Positions 1-10,707 of a stretch of DNA of 32,722 nt are shown piece by piece (position 1 is the first letter of the stretch; each line of letters opens with the position of its first letter). The stretch lies in assembly GCA_947632385.1 (NCBI GenBank), contig CANRPD010000021.1, forward strand, positions 1 through 32,722. Direction: 5' to 3'. The position numbers and the translations under genes are program-made. Under the pieces are notes generated by a model. That model worked only from the letters and a program-made list of their open reading frames with translations, was not told the DNA's origin and searched no databases. The DNA is from an uncultured Clostridia bacterium (GTDB lineage: Bacteria; Bacillota; Clostridia; Oscillospirales; Acutalibacteraceae).

Positions 1-183
1 GCGCCCGGCCGGGCCGAAGGTCCGGCGGCGGGACGCCCGAAGGGCGGACGCACCGCGGCGAAGCCGCGACGGGCGCGGGGTTGGAAAAGCAGCAAAGCAG
101 CGCCCGGCCGGGCCGGAGGGCCGGCGGCGGACGCCCGAAGGGCGGACCCACCGCGGCGAAGCCGCGACGGGCGCGAGGGTTGG
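1..183. repeat. Two tandem GC-rich cloverleaf-forming repeat units
   Basis: Two near-identical units (1-84 and 100-183) are separated by a 15-bp spacer. In unit 1, bases 1-7 pair with 70-76 as a 7-bp closing stem. Inside are three hairpins: 8-15/19-26 (8 bp, one G-T), 34-38/42-46 (5 bp) and 54-59/63-68 (6 bp), each closed by a GAA triloop. Unit 2 keeps the layout (100-106/168-174; 107-114/118-125 with one mismatch; 132-136/140-144; 152-157/161-166), with loops GGA, GAA, GAA. No convincing gene covers this stretch: the short open frames have no ribosome binding site and simply reflect high GC. The array may continue outside the window. It lies just downstream of the minus-strand operon ending at 220, so it could form its mRNA 3' end. 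Function unknown. Confidence 0.8.
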
Positions 184-219
184 TTTTCAAGAAAGGTGGA
201 GCAGGGCGCTCGGGGCGCG

Positions 220-795
220 TCAGAAGCCCACATGCAGGATCTGGCGGAGGAAAATGTCCAGCAGGAAGAGGCCGGCCAGGGTGACCGCCGCAGCGGCGTA
301 GAGCCCCTTGGGCAGGTTGGCGCACAGGTGGCGCAGCCCCGGGAGGATGCACTCCACCAGCAGGACGCCGGACAGGCCGAAAAACACCACGGACCGAGCG
401 CAGACGTACCCGCCGATGTTGCCCCAGTTCCAGATCTCGGTGTTGTAGTCCCAGGCGCGGATGCCGGCCCAATGCCAGAGAAAATAGCCCATAAGGAATT
501 CCAGCAGGCCGCAGACGCCGGCGCTGATCAAAAAGACGGCCCAGGGCTTTTTACGGAACCGGTCGGCGGTGAAGGCGATGAGCAGGCCGCCGTAGCCGTA
601 GATGGGGATCCAGGGGCCCCAGGTGCTGCTGCGCTTGACGAAGTAGCCCAGGTCGATGCGGTAGAACAGGGTCTCATAGAGAAAGCCGAACACGCCGCTG
701 ACCACGAACAGCAGGGCCAGGATGCAGACCCGGTCCCATGGGGTGAACGCGTAGGTGCGGTCCCGCAGGGAGCGGAGCGTTTGCAGAGGATGCAT
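220..795 (-). CDS. CmpB-like putative ABC-transporter type IV membrane protein
   Basis: The 191-aa protein is multi-spanning, with hydrophobic segments near residues 23-42, 66-78, 85-107, 128-151 and 165-183. It resembles the family annotated as putative ABC-transporter type IV (CmpB-like, PF06541). Support comes from a GPWIPIYGYGG stretch after the first membrane segment (residues 60-70) and an acidic/aromatic WDYN...WNWGNIGG block (115-129). The biochemical role of the family is not established, so the transporter name should be read loosely. AAGGAG lies 6-7 bases before the ATG. It is the last gene of the punA operon, 15 bp after the GH127 gene, whose end overlaps its ribosome binding site. 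No U-tract terminator follows; the cloverleaf repeats do. Confidence 0.75.
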   Translation of the reverse strand: MHPLQTLRSLRDRTYAFTPWDRVCILALLFVVSGVFGFLYETLFYRIDLGYFVKRSSTWGPWIPIYGYGGLLIAFTADRFRKKPWAVFLISAGVCGLLEFLMGYFLWHWAGIRAWDYNTEIWNWGNIGGYVCARSVVFFGLSGVLLVECILPGLRHLCANLPKGLYAAAAVTLAGLFLLDIFLRQILHVGF

Positions 796-810
796 GGGCG
801 GCTCCTTTCC

Positions 811-2754
811 TCAGGAACGGGCATCCCGCAGCCAGACGGTCATCTCGCCCTCGCCGCGGTTGGCCCAAACAAAATAGGGGATGAAGGTGAGGGGGATGGG
901 CGTGTCCGCCTGGGGCGGGCGGGTGGAATACAGGGCGGTGTCGTCCCCGGATTCCCGGAGGCCGGTGCAGGCGAGCACCGTGACCCCGCCCAGCAGGTCC
1001 GGGCGGTGGGTGACGGTGAAATCCGCGGTGCGGGGCAGCAGGATGCGGTGGAGGTCCGGGCCGTTGTCGGCTTCCTCCAGGCAGTAGACGATGGGGCCCC
1101 GCTGGACGGCCACTTTGCCCGCGTCCTCCCGGACGGAGGGATGGGCCCAGACCCGCTGCACGGGCATCTCCAGGGTGAGGCAGAGCTCGTCGCCGGGGGC
1201 CCAGGTGCGGTCGATGTCCAGATAGCCCTGGGTGGGAGACAGGGAGAGGGGCTGGCCGTTGCAGGTCAGGCGGAAGGACGGACACCAGCCGGGCACCCGC
1301 AGGCCGTAGGTGAAGCGGACAGGGGCATGGGGCTCCACCCGGATGCGGATCTCCCCGGCCCAGGGATACTGCCCGGAGAGGGTGAACCCAACGGGCACGC
1401 CGCCCAGAGGCAGGGTGAAGGTCCCGGCCAGGTAGAGGTGCTGGTAGACGGCGTTATCGGTGGCGGAGAGGGCGTAATCGGTGAGGGAGGCCAGGGTGCG
1501 GGCCAGGTTGGGCGGGCAGCAGGCGCAGCCGAACCACTTCTGCCGCACCGGCTTCACGTGGGCCAGGCGCTGGTCCTCCCGGGTGGCGGCAGGCACCACG
1601 GACAGGGGGTTCACATAGAAGAAGGACGTGCCCTCCAGGTCCATGCCGCTGACGGTGCCGTTGTAGAGCACGCGCTCCAGCACGTCGGCATAGGCAGAAT
1701 CCCGGCGGATGCGGAGCATCTGATGGGCGAAAAACGCCAGGGCCAGGCCGGCGCAGGTCTCGGCATAGGCGGAATCGTTGGGGAGGTCGTAGGGGTAGGT
1801 GAAGGCCTCGCCGTATTCGGAGGAGCCCACCTGCCCGGTGATGTACATCTGCTTTTGGGTCTCCTCCCGCCACAGGGACTCCAGGTGGCGGTAGAGGGCG
1901 TCGTCGCCGGTGCAGCGGGCCACAGCGGCCGCCCCGGCGTAGAGATAGTTGGCCCGGACCGCATGGCCCACGGGGCGGTCCTGCTCCAGCAGGGGCTTGT
2001 GGGCCTGGTAGTAGGCGTAGCCCAGGGGGCCGTCCTTCCAGAAGAAGGAGTTCCCCTGGCGGGCGGTCTCCTCGGCAAAGTACAGGGGCTCTCGGCCCCG
2101 CTGGGTGATGAAGTACCGGGCCAGCTCCAGGTAGCGGGCGCAGCCGGTGGCCTCAAAGAGCTTCACGAGGCCCAGCTCCACCTCCTCGTGGCCCGGGTAG
2201 CCGTGGAGCTTGCCTTCCTCCGGGCCCAGGACGGAGGCGATGTGGTCGGCCAGCTTTTCGGCCACCTGGAGGAAGGTGGTGCGGCCGGTGGCCCGGAAGT
2301 GGGCCACGGCAGCCTCGAACATGTGGCCGGCGCAGTAGAGCTCGTGGTTGTCCTTCAGGTTGGTCCAGCGCTTGGAGAGGTCCGTGAGGATGTAGTAGGT
2401 GTCCACGTAGCCGTCGGGCTGCTGGGCACGGGCGATAAGGTCCACGGTGGCCTCCAGCTCCTGCTCCAAATGGGGGTCAGGAGCCCACATCAGGCTGTGG
2501 GCGGCGGCCTCCATCCACTTGAACAGGTCGCTGTCCTGGAAGACGTAGCCGTAGTGCTCGGCCTGGATCTCTCCGGCGGCGGCCCGGAAGTTGCGGATGG
2601 CTCCGCTGGGGGCGGCGCCGGGGACCCGGTCATTGAGGGCCTCCCACTGGTAAGGGATCACATTGCGGAGCACGGCCGTCCGCAGGCGGGTGAAGAAGGG
2701 GTCCTCCACCCGGTAATCTCGGCCGGGGATGGAATGGGGAAATGTGTTTTGCAT
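811..2754 (-). CDS. GH127 beta-L-arabinofuranosidase family protein (DUF1680)
   Basis: The 647-aa protein has the length of characterised GH127 enzymes such as Bifidobacterium HypBA1, which remove beta-1,2-linked L-arabinofuranose from glycoconjugates. HypBA1 has a cysteine nucleophile held on zinc by one Glu and three Cys. Here the matching residues are visible: Glu332 and Cys334 in AETCAG, and Cys412 and Cys413 in CACCPPN, at almost the same positions. The N-terminal two thirds should form the (alpha/alpha)6 barrel and the rest beta-sandwich domains. There is no signal peptide, so it probably acts in the cytoplasm on imported sugars. GAGGT precedes the ATG by 6 bases. The gene is 4 bp from the upstream acetyltransferase gene, so the two are co-transcribed. 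The exact substrate is not known. Confidence 0.9.
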   Translation of the reverse strand: MQNTFPHSIPGRDYRVEDPFFTRLRTAVLRNVIPYQWEALNDRVPGAAPSGAIRNFRAAAGEIQAEHYGYVFQDSDLFKWMEAAAHSLMWAPDPHLEQELEATVDLIARAQQPDGYVDTYYILTDLSKRWTNLKDNHELYCAGHMFEAAVAHFRATGRTTFLQVAEKLADHIASVLGPEEGKLHGYPGHEEVELGLVKLFEATGCARYLELARYFITQRGREPLYFAEETARQGNSFFWKDGPLGYAYYQAHKPLLEQDRPVGHAVRANYLYAGAAAVARCTGDDALYRHLESLWREETQKQMYITGQVGSSEYGEAFTYPYDLPNDSAYAETCAGLALAFFAHQMLRIRRDSAYADVLERVLYNGTVSGMDLEGTSFFYVNPLSVVPAATREDQRLAHVKPVRQKWFGCACCPPNLARTLASLTDYALSATDNAVYQHLYLAGTFTLPLGGVPVGFTLSGQYPWAGEIRIRVEPHAPVRFTYGLRVPGWCPSFRLTCNGQPLSLSPTQGYLDIDRTWAPGDELCLTLEMPVQRVWAHPSVREDAGKVAVQRGPIVYCLEEADNGPDLHRILLPRTADFTVTHRPDLLGGVTVLACTGLRESGDDTALYSTRPPQADTPIPLTFIPYFVWANRGEGEMTVWLRDARS

Positions 2755-2758
2755 GGGG

Positions 2759-3325
2759 TTACCTCGCTTTTTGATGGATGAGCTCCCCGAAGGGAACGAA
2801 GGGTGGGGGCGGGACCGCAGGGCCGCCCAGGGTCTTTTCCATCCAGATCACGTCCCACCAGCGGCCCAGCTTGAAGCCGGAATCGTGGAAATGGGCGCAC
2901 AGCCGGTAGCCGAACTTCTCGTGGAAGGCCACGCTGCCGGGGTTGGGATCGGTGATGCAGGCGTTGACCCGCAGGACATGCTGCCGGGCCAGAGCGGTCT
3001 CCAGGGCGGTGTAGAGGGCGGAACCCACCCCCTGGCCGTGGCAGTCTTTGCGGACATAGATGGAGGTCTCCACGGACCAGTCGTAGGCGGCCCGGTTTTT
3101 GAACGCCGAAGCGTAGGCGTAGCCCAGGATCCGGCCTCCCTGACAGGCCACCAGATACGGGTAGCGGGCCAGGGTGTTCCGGATCCGGCGGGCAAATTCC
3201 GCTCCGTCGGGAGGGTCCAGGTCAAAGGTGATGGGGGTCTCCAGGACATAGGGGCGGTAGATCTCCGCCAGGGCGGGGCCGTCTTCCGGGACGGCCAGAC
3301 GAAGGACCGGCAGCAAGGGGATCAT
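2759..3325 (-). CDS. GNAT-family N-acetyltransferase (phosphinothricin acetyltransferase-like)
   Basis: This 188-aa protein has the GNAT layout: an N-terminal strand with PEDGPALAEIY (13-23), the beta-strand YDWSVETSIYV (81-91), the acetyl-CoA pyrophosphate loop RKDCHGQGVGSAL (92-104; Q98-G99-V100-G101), and the C-terminal NPGSVAFHEKFGY (128-140). The overall pattern, including W83 and E86, is that of the phosphinothricin/methionine sulfoximine acetyltransferase group (Pat, MnaT). These acetylate small amino-acid-like amines, but annotated members are often of unknown substrate. The ATG at 3325 has AGAAGG only three bases upstream, an unusually tight spacing that may lower translation. It lies between punA (18 bp) and the GH127 gene (4 bp). 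Confidence 0.85.
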   Translation of the reverse strand: MIPLLPVLRLAVPEDGPALAEIYRPYVLETPITFDLDPPDGAEFARRIRNTLARYPYLVACQGGRILGYAYASAFKNRAAYDWSVETSIYVRKDCHGQGVGSALYTALETALARQHVLRVNACITDPNPGSVAFHEKFGYRLCAHFHDSGFKLGRWWDVIWMEKTLGGPAVPPPPFVPFGELIHQKAR

Positions 3326-3343
3326 CTTCCTTCTGAAAAAGCG

Positions 3344-4165
3344 TTACAGACGGGCGATCAGCGCCCGGAGCAGGCGGTGGAACGCCTGGGCGGATCGTTG
3401 GGCGGCGGACTGGACCTCGGCGTGGGAGAGGGGGCCGGCCCCCAGACCGGCAGCCCGGTTGGTGATGCAGCTGATGCCGCACACTGCCAGACCCATGTGC
3501 CGGGCCGCCACGGCCTCGCAGGCGGTGCTCATGCCCACGGCATCGGCCCCCAGGGTGCGGTAGAGGCGGACCTCGGCGGGGGTCTCGTAGGCGGGACCGG
3601 GGGTCTGCAGGTACACCCCCGGGCGCAGGTCGATGCCCAGCTCTCGGGCGGCGGACAGGGCCTGTTCCCGCAGAGCGGGGGCGTAGACCTGGGTCATGTC
3701 GGGAAAGCGGGGGCCGAAGGCTTCCTCGTTGGGACCCCGCAGTGGGGAGGGCACGAAGGAGGCGATGTGGTCGGTGAGGAGCATCAGCGTACCGGGGTCC
3801 AGCCCCGGTGCGATGCCCCCGGCCGCATTGGTGAGCAGCAGGGTGGGCACCCCCAGCAGCCCTAGCACCCGGACGGGCAGGACCACGTCCTCCACAGAAT
3901 AGCCCTCGTACAGATGGACGCGGCCCTGGAGGACGGCCAAAAAGCGGCCCGAAAGGCTGCCAAAGACGAACCGGCCACGGTGGCCGGGCACCGTGGAGAC
4001 CGGGAAATCCGGCAGGTCGGCAAAGGGCACGGAGCGGGGATCGGTGAGGAGATCGGCAAAACCGCCCAGACCGGACCCCAGCGCCACCCCCACCGTGTGT
4101 GAAGCGGGCAGGAGCGGCCGCAGCTGGGCGGCCGCCGCAGCCGCGCGATCATAGACAGCGCCCAT
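3344..4165 (-). CDS. punA: Purine nucleoside phosphorylase (trimeric PNP/MTAP family)
   Basis: The 273-aa enzyme splits purine (deoxy)nucleosides with phosphate to free base and (deoxy)ribose 1-phosphate in purine salvage. Family signatures are in order: GSGLGG (30-35), PGHRGRF (60-66), GRVHLYEGY (81-89), TNAAGGI (112-118), PGPAYETPAE (189-198), VGMSTACEA (210-218) and CITNRAAG (233-240). Glu194 and Asn236 match the Glu and Asn that bind the purine ring in trimeric, guanosine/inosine-specific enzymes. Length is normal for the trimeric class and excludes the hexameric DeoD type. AAAGGGGG precedes the ATG. It heads a four-gene minus-strand operon behind the promoter at 4198-4226. The operon partners (acetyltransferase, GH127, membrane protein) are not usual PNP neighbours. 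Confidence 0.93.
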   Translation of the reverse strand: MGAVYDRAAAAAAQLRPLLPASHTVGVALGSGLGGFADLLTDPRSVPFADLPDFPVSTVPGHRGRFVFGSLSGRFLAVLQGRVHLYEGYSVEDVVLPVRVLGLLGVPTLLLTNAAGGIAPGLDPGTLMLLTDHIASFVPSPLRGPNEEAFGPRFPDMTQVYAPALREQALSAARELGIDLRPGVYLQTPGPAYETPAEVRLYRTLGADAVGMSTACEAVAARHMGLAVCGISCITNRAAGLGAGPLSHAEVQSAAQRSAQAFHRLLRALIARL

Positions 4166-4197
4166 GGGCAGTACCCCCTTTCGCTGGATTTTTCTCT

Positions 4198-4226
4198 ATT
4201 GTACACGACTGCCCCGACGCCGTCAA
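4198..4226 (-). promoter_or_regulatory. Sigma-A promoter of the punA operon
   Basis: Read on the minus strand: -35 TTGACG (4221-4226), 17-bp spacer, -10 TACAAT (4198-4203). Each hexamer has one mismatch to consensus. The expected start near 4191 gives a 5' leader of about 25 nt before the punA ATG. Confidence 0.8.
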
Positions 4227-4252
4227 CTGTTTTTGGACAGGAGGCGCCGGGG
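4212..4252 (-). terminator. Large imperfect hairpin after enolase, possible weak terminator
   Basis: A 10-bp GC-rich stem (4243-4252 with 4212-4221, one G-T pair) encloses a small CTGT/ACAG hairpin. It begins 7 bases after the enolase stop codon. No U-run follows, so it is not a standard intrinsic terminator, and it overlaps the spacer of the punA promoter. Confidence 0.35.
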
Positions 4253-4258
4253 CGGGGG

Positions 4259-7114
<2,856 letters not shown>

Positions 7115-7119
7115 ACGGC

Positions 7120-7155
7120 AAAAAAAGACACCTTCGTGTTTTGCGAAGGTGTCTT
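7120..7155 (-). terminator. Intrinsic terminator of the ribosomal protein cluster
   Basis: A perfect 12-bp stem (7125-7136 with 7144-7155) with a 7-nt loop is followed on the minus strand by seven T. It starts 17 bp after the rplQ stop. On the plus strand the same hairpin has no T-run after it, so it would be at best a weak terminator for the convergent serine hydrolase gene. Confidence 0.92.
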
Positions 7156-7172
7156 GCTGATTGGGATACGGC

Positions 7173-7514
7173 TCAGATGAGCTCCAAAATGGCCATTTCG
7201 GCGGCGTCGCCGCGGCGAGGCCCAAGCTTGGTGATCCGCGTGTAGCCGCCGTTGCGGTCGGCATACTTGGGGGCGATCTCCGTAAACAGCTTGTGGGTCA
7301 CGCTCTCCTTGGTGACAAAGCTCATGACCAGGCGCTTATTTGCCAGCGTATCTTCTTTGGCGATGGTAATCATTTTTTCGGCCAGGGCGCGCACCTCTTT
7401 GGCGCGGGTCACGGTCGTCTCGATCTTGCCGTTCTCGAGGAAGAACGTCACCAGACCCCGCAGCATGGCGGTGCGGTGGGACGTGGCTCTGCCCAGCTTT
7501 CTGGTTCCCGGCAT
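7173..7514 (-). CDS. rplQ: 50S ribosomal protein L17
   Basis: The 113-aa protein is a full-length bacterial L17, a 23S rRNA-binding protein near the exit-tunnel side of the large subunit. Recognisable blocks are [22 protein letters not shown] and the C-terminal [22 protein letters not shown]. The ATG at 7514 is chosen because GGAG lies eight bases upstream. An in-frame GTG three codons earlier overlaps that site. It is the last gene of the cluster, 32 bp after rpoA, the usual pairing at the end of the alpha operon. Confidence 0.97.
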   Translation of the reverse strand: MPGTRKLGRATSHRTAMLRGLVTFFLENGKIETTVTRAKEVRALAEKMITIAKEDTLANKRLVMSFVTKESVTHKLFTEIAPKYADRNGGYTRITKLGPRRGDAAEMAILELI

Positions 7515-7546
7515 CGATATCACTCCATTCCGTTAGTAAAGTGCGT

Positions 7547-8500
7547 TTATTCGTCGTCCTTGCGGAGGCTGAAGCCCAGAGACGCCAGCTTCCAAACGAC
7601 CTCTTCCAAGGACTTGCGGCCCAGGTTGCGGACCTTCATCATATCGTCCTCGGACTTGCTGATCAGGTCTTCCACCGTGTTGATCCCGGCGCGCTTGAGA
7701 CAGTTGAAGGAGCGGACCGACAGATCCAGCTCTTCAATGGTCATCTCCAGCGCCTTCTCCTTGCCGCCGTCGTCCTTCTCCACCATGATCTCCGTGCTCT
7801 TGCCCTTATCGCTGAGATCCACGAAGAGGTTCAGGTGGTCCGTGAGGACCTTGGCCGCCAGGGACACGGCTTCCTGCGCGTTGATGACGCCATTGGTCCA
7901 CACCTCCAGGGTCAGGCGGTCATAGTCGATGCTTTGGCCCACACGGGTGCTCTCAACGCTGAAATTGACCTTCAGTACAGGCGTGTAAATAGAATCGACC
8001 GCAATCTCTCCCAGAACGCCTTCGGGCATGCTCTGCTTGTTGCGCTCGTTGGAGACATAGCCCCGGCCCCGGTCCAGCACCATTTCCATGCGCAGCTCGG
8101 CGCCGTCGCCCAAGGTGGCGATGTGCTGTTCGGGGTTGAGGATCTCCACCTCGCTGTCCGCCTTGATGGAGGCAGCCGTGACCAGGCAGGGGCCCTGCGC
8201 GTTGATCTCCAGGGTCTTCGGTCCCTCGCCCAGCAGTTTGGCCACGATCTCCTTGATGTTGAGGATGATCTCGGTGACATCCTCTTTCACACCGGGGATG
8301 GTGGAAAACTCGTGCAGAACGCCCTCGATCTTCACGGACCGCACGGCGACGCCAGGCAAGCTGGAGAGCAGGACCCGGCGCAGGCTGTTGCCCAGCGTAG
8401 TGCCAAAGCCGCGTTCCAGCGGCTCCACCACAAACCGGCCGTATTTGCCGTCCTCGGATACTTCTTCGATGGTGATATTGGGTCTCTCTATCTCGATCAT
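7547..8500 (-). CDS. rpoA: DNA-directed RNA polymerase alpha subunit
   Basis: The 317-aa subunit dimerises to start assembly of RNA polymerase. The N-terminal domain (about 1-230) carries the conserved [25 protein letters not shown] block. After a linker, the C-terminal domain (about 250-310) has the helix-hairpin-helix elements [13 protein letters not shown] and [12 protein letters not shown], which bind UP-element DNA and activators. The start at 8500 has AAAGGAGG seven bases upstream; the frame extends 20 codons further but has no start signal there. The 93-bp gap to rpsD holds only a small CCGGC/GCCGG hairpin. This subunit is the one expected to read the A/T-rich block upstream of the S10 promoter. 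Confidence 0.98.
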   Translation of the reverse strand: MIEIERPNITIEEVSEDGKYGRFVVEPLERGFGTTLGNSLRRVLLSSLPGVAVRSVKIEGVLHEFSTIPGVKEDVTEIILNIKEIVAKLLGEGPKTLEINAQGPCLVTAASIKADSEVEILNPEQHIATLGDGAELRMEMVLDRGRGYVSNERNKQSMPEGVLGEIAVDSIYTPVLKVNFSVESTRVGQSIDYDRLTLEVWTNGVINAQEAVSLAAKVLTDHLNLFVDLSDKGKSTEIMVEKDDGGKEKALEMTIEELDLSVRSFNCLKRAGINTVEDLISKSEDDMMKVRNLGRKSLEEVVWKLASLGFSLRKDDE

Positions 8501-8593
8501 CCGCGATCCTCCTTTGTACAAACGTAACTGTCTGCGTGTTTTCGGTATAGCGGGAGACACCGGCCAAGCTGCGCCGGGTCCTCCCTGCGCGGA

Positions 8594-9220
8594 TTACTTG
8601 GAGTACAACTCGACGATCAGCGTCTCGTCCACCTCAAGGTCGATCTCCTGGCGGGTGGGCACGGCCACAACCTTCGCCTGGGCATTGGGGGCGTCCACGT
8701 CCAGCCACTGGGGCACCGGGCGGGCGGAATTGGCCTCGACCACGGCTTTGATCTTATCGCTCTGACGGCTCTGGTCGCGGATGGCGATCACTTCGCCGGG
8801 CTTGACCAGGTACGAGGGGATATCCACGCGCTTGCCGTTGACGGTGAAGTGACCATGGACCACCAGCTGGCGGGCTTCCGCACGGGAGCTGGCCCAGCCG
8901 CAGCGATAGACCACGTTGTCCAGGCGGGACTCCAGCAGCACCAGCAGGTTGTCGCCGGCCTTGCCGGGCATGTTGGTGGCCATTTCGTAATAATGGTGGA
9001 ACTGCTTCTCCAGAACGCCGTAGAAACGGCGGGTCATCTGCTTGGCGCGCAGCTGCACGCCGTACTCGGAAGCTTTCTTGCGGCCCTGGCCGTGCTGCCC
9101 GGGAGCATAGGCGCGGCGGGAGAGGGCGCACTTGTCCGTGTAGCAGCGCTCGCCCTTCAGGAACAGCTTTTGGCCTTCACGGCGGCAGAGCTTGCACACA
9201 GCTTCAGTATATCTTGCCAT
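8594..9220 (-). CDS. rpsD: 30S ribosomal protein S4, zinc-binding form
   Basis: S4 (208 aa) is a primary 16S rRNA binder that nucleates small-subunit assembly. The N-terminus keeps four cysteines, C9-x2-C12 and C26-x4-C31, the zinc-knuckle (C+) version; many bacteria have lost it. The S4 RNA-binding domain follows with [28 protein letters not shown] (in two blocks near residues 98-125) and [11 protein letters not shown]. In E. coli S4 represses its own alpha operon; no matching structure was recognised here. GGAGG precedes the ATG by nine bases. Its place between rpsK and rpoA is typical of Clostridia; in Bacillus subtilis rpsD lies elsewhere. Confidence 0.98.
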   Translation of the reverse strand: MARYTEAVCKLCRREGQKLFLKGERCYTDKCALSRRAYAPGQHGQGRKKASEYGVQLRAKQMTRRFYGVLEKQFHHYYEMATNMPGKAGDNLLVLLESRLDNVVYRCGWASSRAEARQLVVHGHFTVNGKRVDIPSYLVKPGEVIAIRDQSRQSDKIKAVVEANSARPVPQWLDVDAPNAQAKVVAVPTRQEIDLEVDETLIVELYSK

Positions 9221-9243
9221 TTTCAGTAACCTCCTATCGGTTT

Positions 9244-9645
9244 TTACACACGTCTTCTCTTAGGAGGACGGCACCCATTGTGCGGGATCGGGGTCACGTC
9301 CTTGATCATGCTGACCTCCAGGCCGGCGGCCTGCAGCGCACGGATGGCTGCTTCGCGGCCGGCGCCGGGTCCTTTGACGTAGACCTCGACAGACTTCATC
9401 CCATGCTCCATGGCCAGCTTGGCAGCGGTTTCCGCGGCGGTCTGGGCCGCGAAGGGCGTGGACTTACGGGATCCGCGGAAGCCCAGTTCGCCGGAGCTTG
9501 CCCAGGAAATGGCGTTGCCCTGGGTATCGGTGATGGTCACGATGGTGTTGTTGAAAGTGGACTGGATATGGGCGGCGCCACGCTCGATATTCTTGCGTTC
9601 ACGACGGCGACGCACATTGGTGGCACTTTTAGTTGCCTTAGGCAT
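9244..9645 (-). CDS. rpsK: 30S ribosomal protein S11
   Basis: S11 (133 aa) lines the mRNA exit region of the 30S platform. Family blocks are seen in order: [18 protein letters not shown] (24-41), [26 protein letters not shown] split over 43-68, [17 protein letters not shown] and the C-terminal [18 protein letters not shown]. The length is that of most bacterial S11 proteins. AAGGAGG precedes the ATG. It follows rpsM after 15 bp, the standard alpha-operon order. Confidence 0.98.
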   Translation of the reverse strand: MPKATKSATNVRRRRERKNIERGAAHIQSTFNNTIVTITDTQGNAISWASSGELGFRGSRKSTPFAAQTAAETAAKLAMEHGMKSVEVYVKGPGAGREAAIRALQAAGLEVSMIKDVTPIPHNGCRPPKRRRV

Positions 9646-9660
9646 AGAAAATACCCCTCC

Positions 9661-10029
9661 TTACTTCTTCTTGTTGGCCATGGTCTTGCGGGGACCTTTG
9701 CGGGTGCGGGCGTTGGTCTTGGTACGCTGCCCGCGCACGGGCAGGCCCTTGCGGTGGCGGATGCCGCGGTAGCAGCCGATCTCGATGAGCCGCTTGACAT
9801 CAAAGGCCAGGTCACGGCGCAGGTCGCCTTCCACGTGGCAGTTCTTGTCGATATAGTCTCTCAGCTTGGCAGCATCGTCCTCAGAAAGGTCCCGAACACG
9901 GATGTCGGGGTCCACGCCGGTGGCGGCGCAGATATTGGTGGCGGTCTTGCGGCCGATGCCGAAAATATAGGTCAGGGCAATTTCGATCCGCTTATCCCGG
10001 GGCAGGTCAATACCGGAAATACGAGCCAT
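9661..10029 (-). CDS. rpsM: 30S ribosomal protein S13
   Basis: S13 (122 aa) sits in the head of the small subunit and contacts the P-site tRNA and the 50S subunit (bridge B1). It begins [22 protein letters not shown]. The helix-hairpin-helix element GIGRKTA follows, then the conserved [19 protein letters not shown] block (split near residues 86-104). The basic tail is [24 protein letters not shown] precedes the ATG. It lies 30 bp after rpmJ. Confidence 0.98.
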   Translation of the reverse strand: MARISGIDLPRDKRIEIALTYIFGIGRKTATNICAATGVDPDIRVRDLSEDDAAKLRDYIDKNCHVEGDLRRDLAFDVKRLIEIGCYRGIRHRKGLPVRGQRTKTNARTRKGPRKTMANKKK

Positions 10030-10059
10030 TCTTACACCTCCATAATGTCGCCGGGGGAA

Positions 10060-10173
10060 TCAGCCCTGGCGCTGCTTGTGCTTGGGGTTTTCACAGATGA
10101 CCATGACTTTCCCCTTGCGCTTAATGATCTTGCATTTTTCGCACATCTTTTTGACAGAAGGTCTGACCTTCAT
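10060..10173 (-). CDS. rpmJ: 50S ribosomal protein L36, zinc-binding form
   Basis: The 37-aa protein reads [15 protein letters not shown]... and ends NPKHKQRQG, the classic L36. It has the zinc ribbon C11-x2-C14-x12-C27-x4-H32, so it is the C+ form that many bacteria back up with a zinc-free copy under zinc limitation; no such copy is in this window. AAGGAGG lies 8 bases before the ATG. It sits in the standard place between infA and rpsM. Confidence 0.97.
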   Translation of the reverse strand: MKVRPSVKKMCEKCKIIKRKGKVMVICENPKHKQRQG

Positions 10174-10211
10174 TGTGGTTGCCTCCTTTTCTAAACGAAA
10201 GCGGGTTGGTT

Positions 10212-10430
10212 TTACTTGGATCGCCAGGTGATGCGCCCCTTGGTGAGATCATAGGGGGACATCTCCATGGTGACCTTGTCTCCGGGCAAAATGCGGATGT
10301 AATTCATGCGCAGCTTGCCGGAGATGTGGGCCAATACCATGTGCCCATTTTGCAGCTCGACCTGAAATGTGGCGTTGGGGAGAGCCTCCTTCACAACGCC
10401 CTGGACCTCAATCACGTCCTGCTTTGACAT
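10212..10430 (-). CDS. infA: Translation initiation factor IF-1
   Basis: IF-1 (72 aa) is an OB-fold protein that occupies the ribosomal A site during initiation. The sequence begins [13 protein letters not shown]. It includes the [26 protein letters not shown] region (split near residues 26-50) and ends [12 protein letters not shown]. The start lies only 6 bp after the KOW-domain gene. The ribosome binding site GGTGAT therefore overlaps that gene's stop codon, which suggests coupled translation. Confidence 0.97.
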   Translation of the reverse strand: MSKQDVIEVQGVVKEALPNATFQVELQNGHMVLAHISGKLRMNYIRILPGDKVTMEMSPYDLTKGRITWRSK

Positions 10431-10436
10431 AGTGGA

Positions 10437-10697
10437 TCACCCATCCTTTTCTGTACTCTGCCGGACAAAAGCCCGCAGAGCGGCGCGGATACTTCGATCA
10501 GTCTTCAGAGCAGCTTCCGGCAGCACCGTGGCAGTAGGCGCCACGTGGATCAGCTTCTTGCGCTTGGGCCGTTCCAGGGGACGGCGCTTGCCGTCGCACA
10601 GGAGGACATAGGGCGGGCTGATCTCTAAGACGGCCAGAAAGCCTTCCTTATCATGGCCTGCTTTGGAGCGTACCACCTGGCCGCGAATCACTTCCAT
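10437..10697 (-). CDS. KOW-domain RNA-binding protein (L14e-like)
   Basis: This 86-aa basic protein begins MEVIRGQVVRSKAGHDKEGF, a KOW-type RNA-binding motif (about 4-35). A basic patch RPLERPKRKKLIHV (39-52) and a helical tail follow. It belongs to the small L14e/L6e/L27e-like proteins (COG2163) found in clostridial ribosomal clusters between map and infA. Its exact role is not settled; ribosome or rRNA binding is inferred from the domain and the operon. GAGGCG lies 7-8 bases before the ATG. The gaps to map (10 bp) and infA (6 bp) are very short, so all three should be translated from one message. Confidence 0.85.
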   Translation of the reverse strand: MEVIRGQVVRSKAGHDKEGFLAVLEISPPYVLLCDGKRRPLERPKRKKLIHVAPTATVLPEAALKTDRSIRAALRAFVRQSTEKDG

Positions 10698-10707
10698 GGC
10701 GGTCGCC

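Noticed and set aside
1..183. tRNA genes or a CRISPR array at the left edge.
   Set aside because: The cloverleaf units have three-base loops, no tRNA consensus bases and no CCA logic, and only two copies with a 15-bp spacer, so neither fits.
196..2781. An 861-codon open frame on the plus strand opposite the GH127 and CmpB-like genes.
   Set aside because: It is the antisense of real genes in GC-rich DNA, with low-complexity Gly/Ala/Val/Gln composition and no ribosome binding site.
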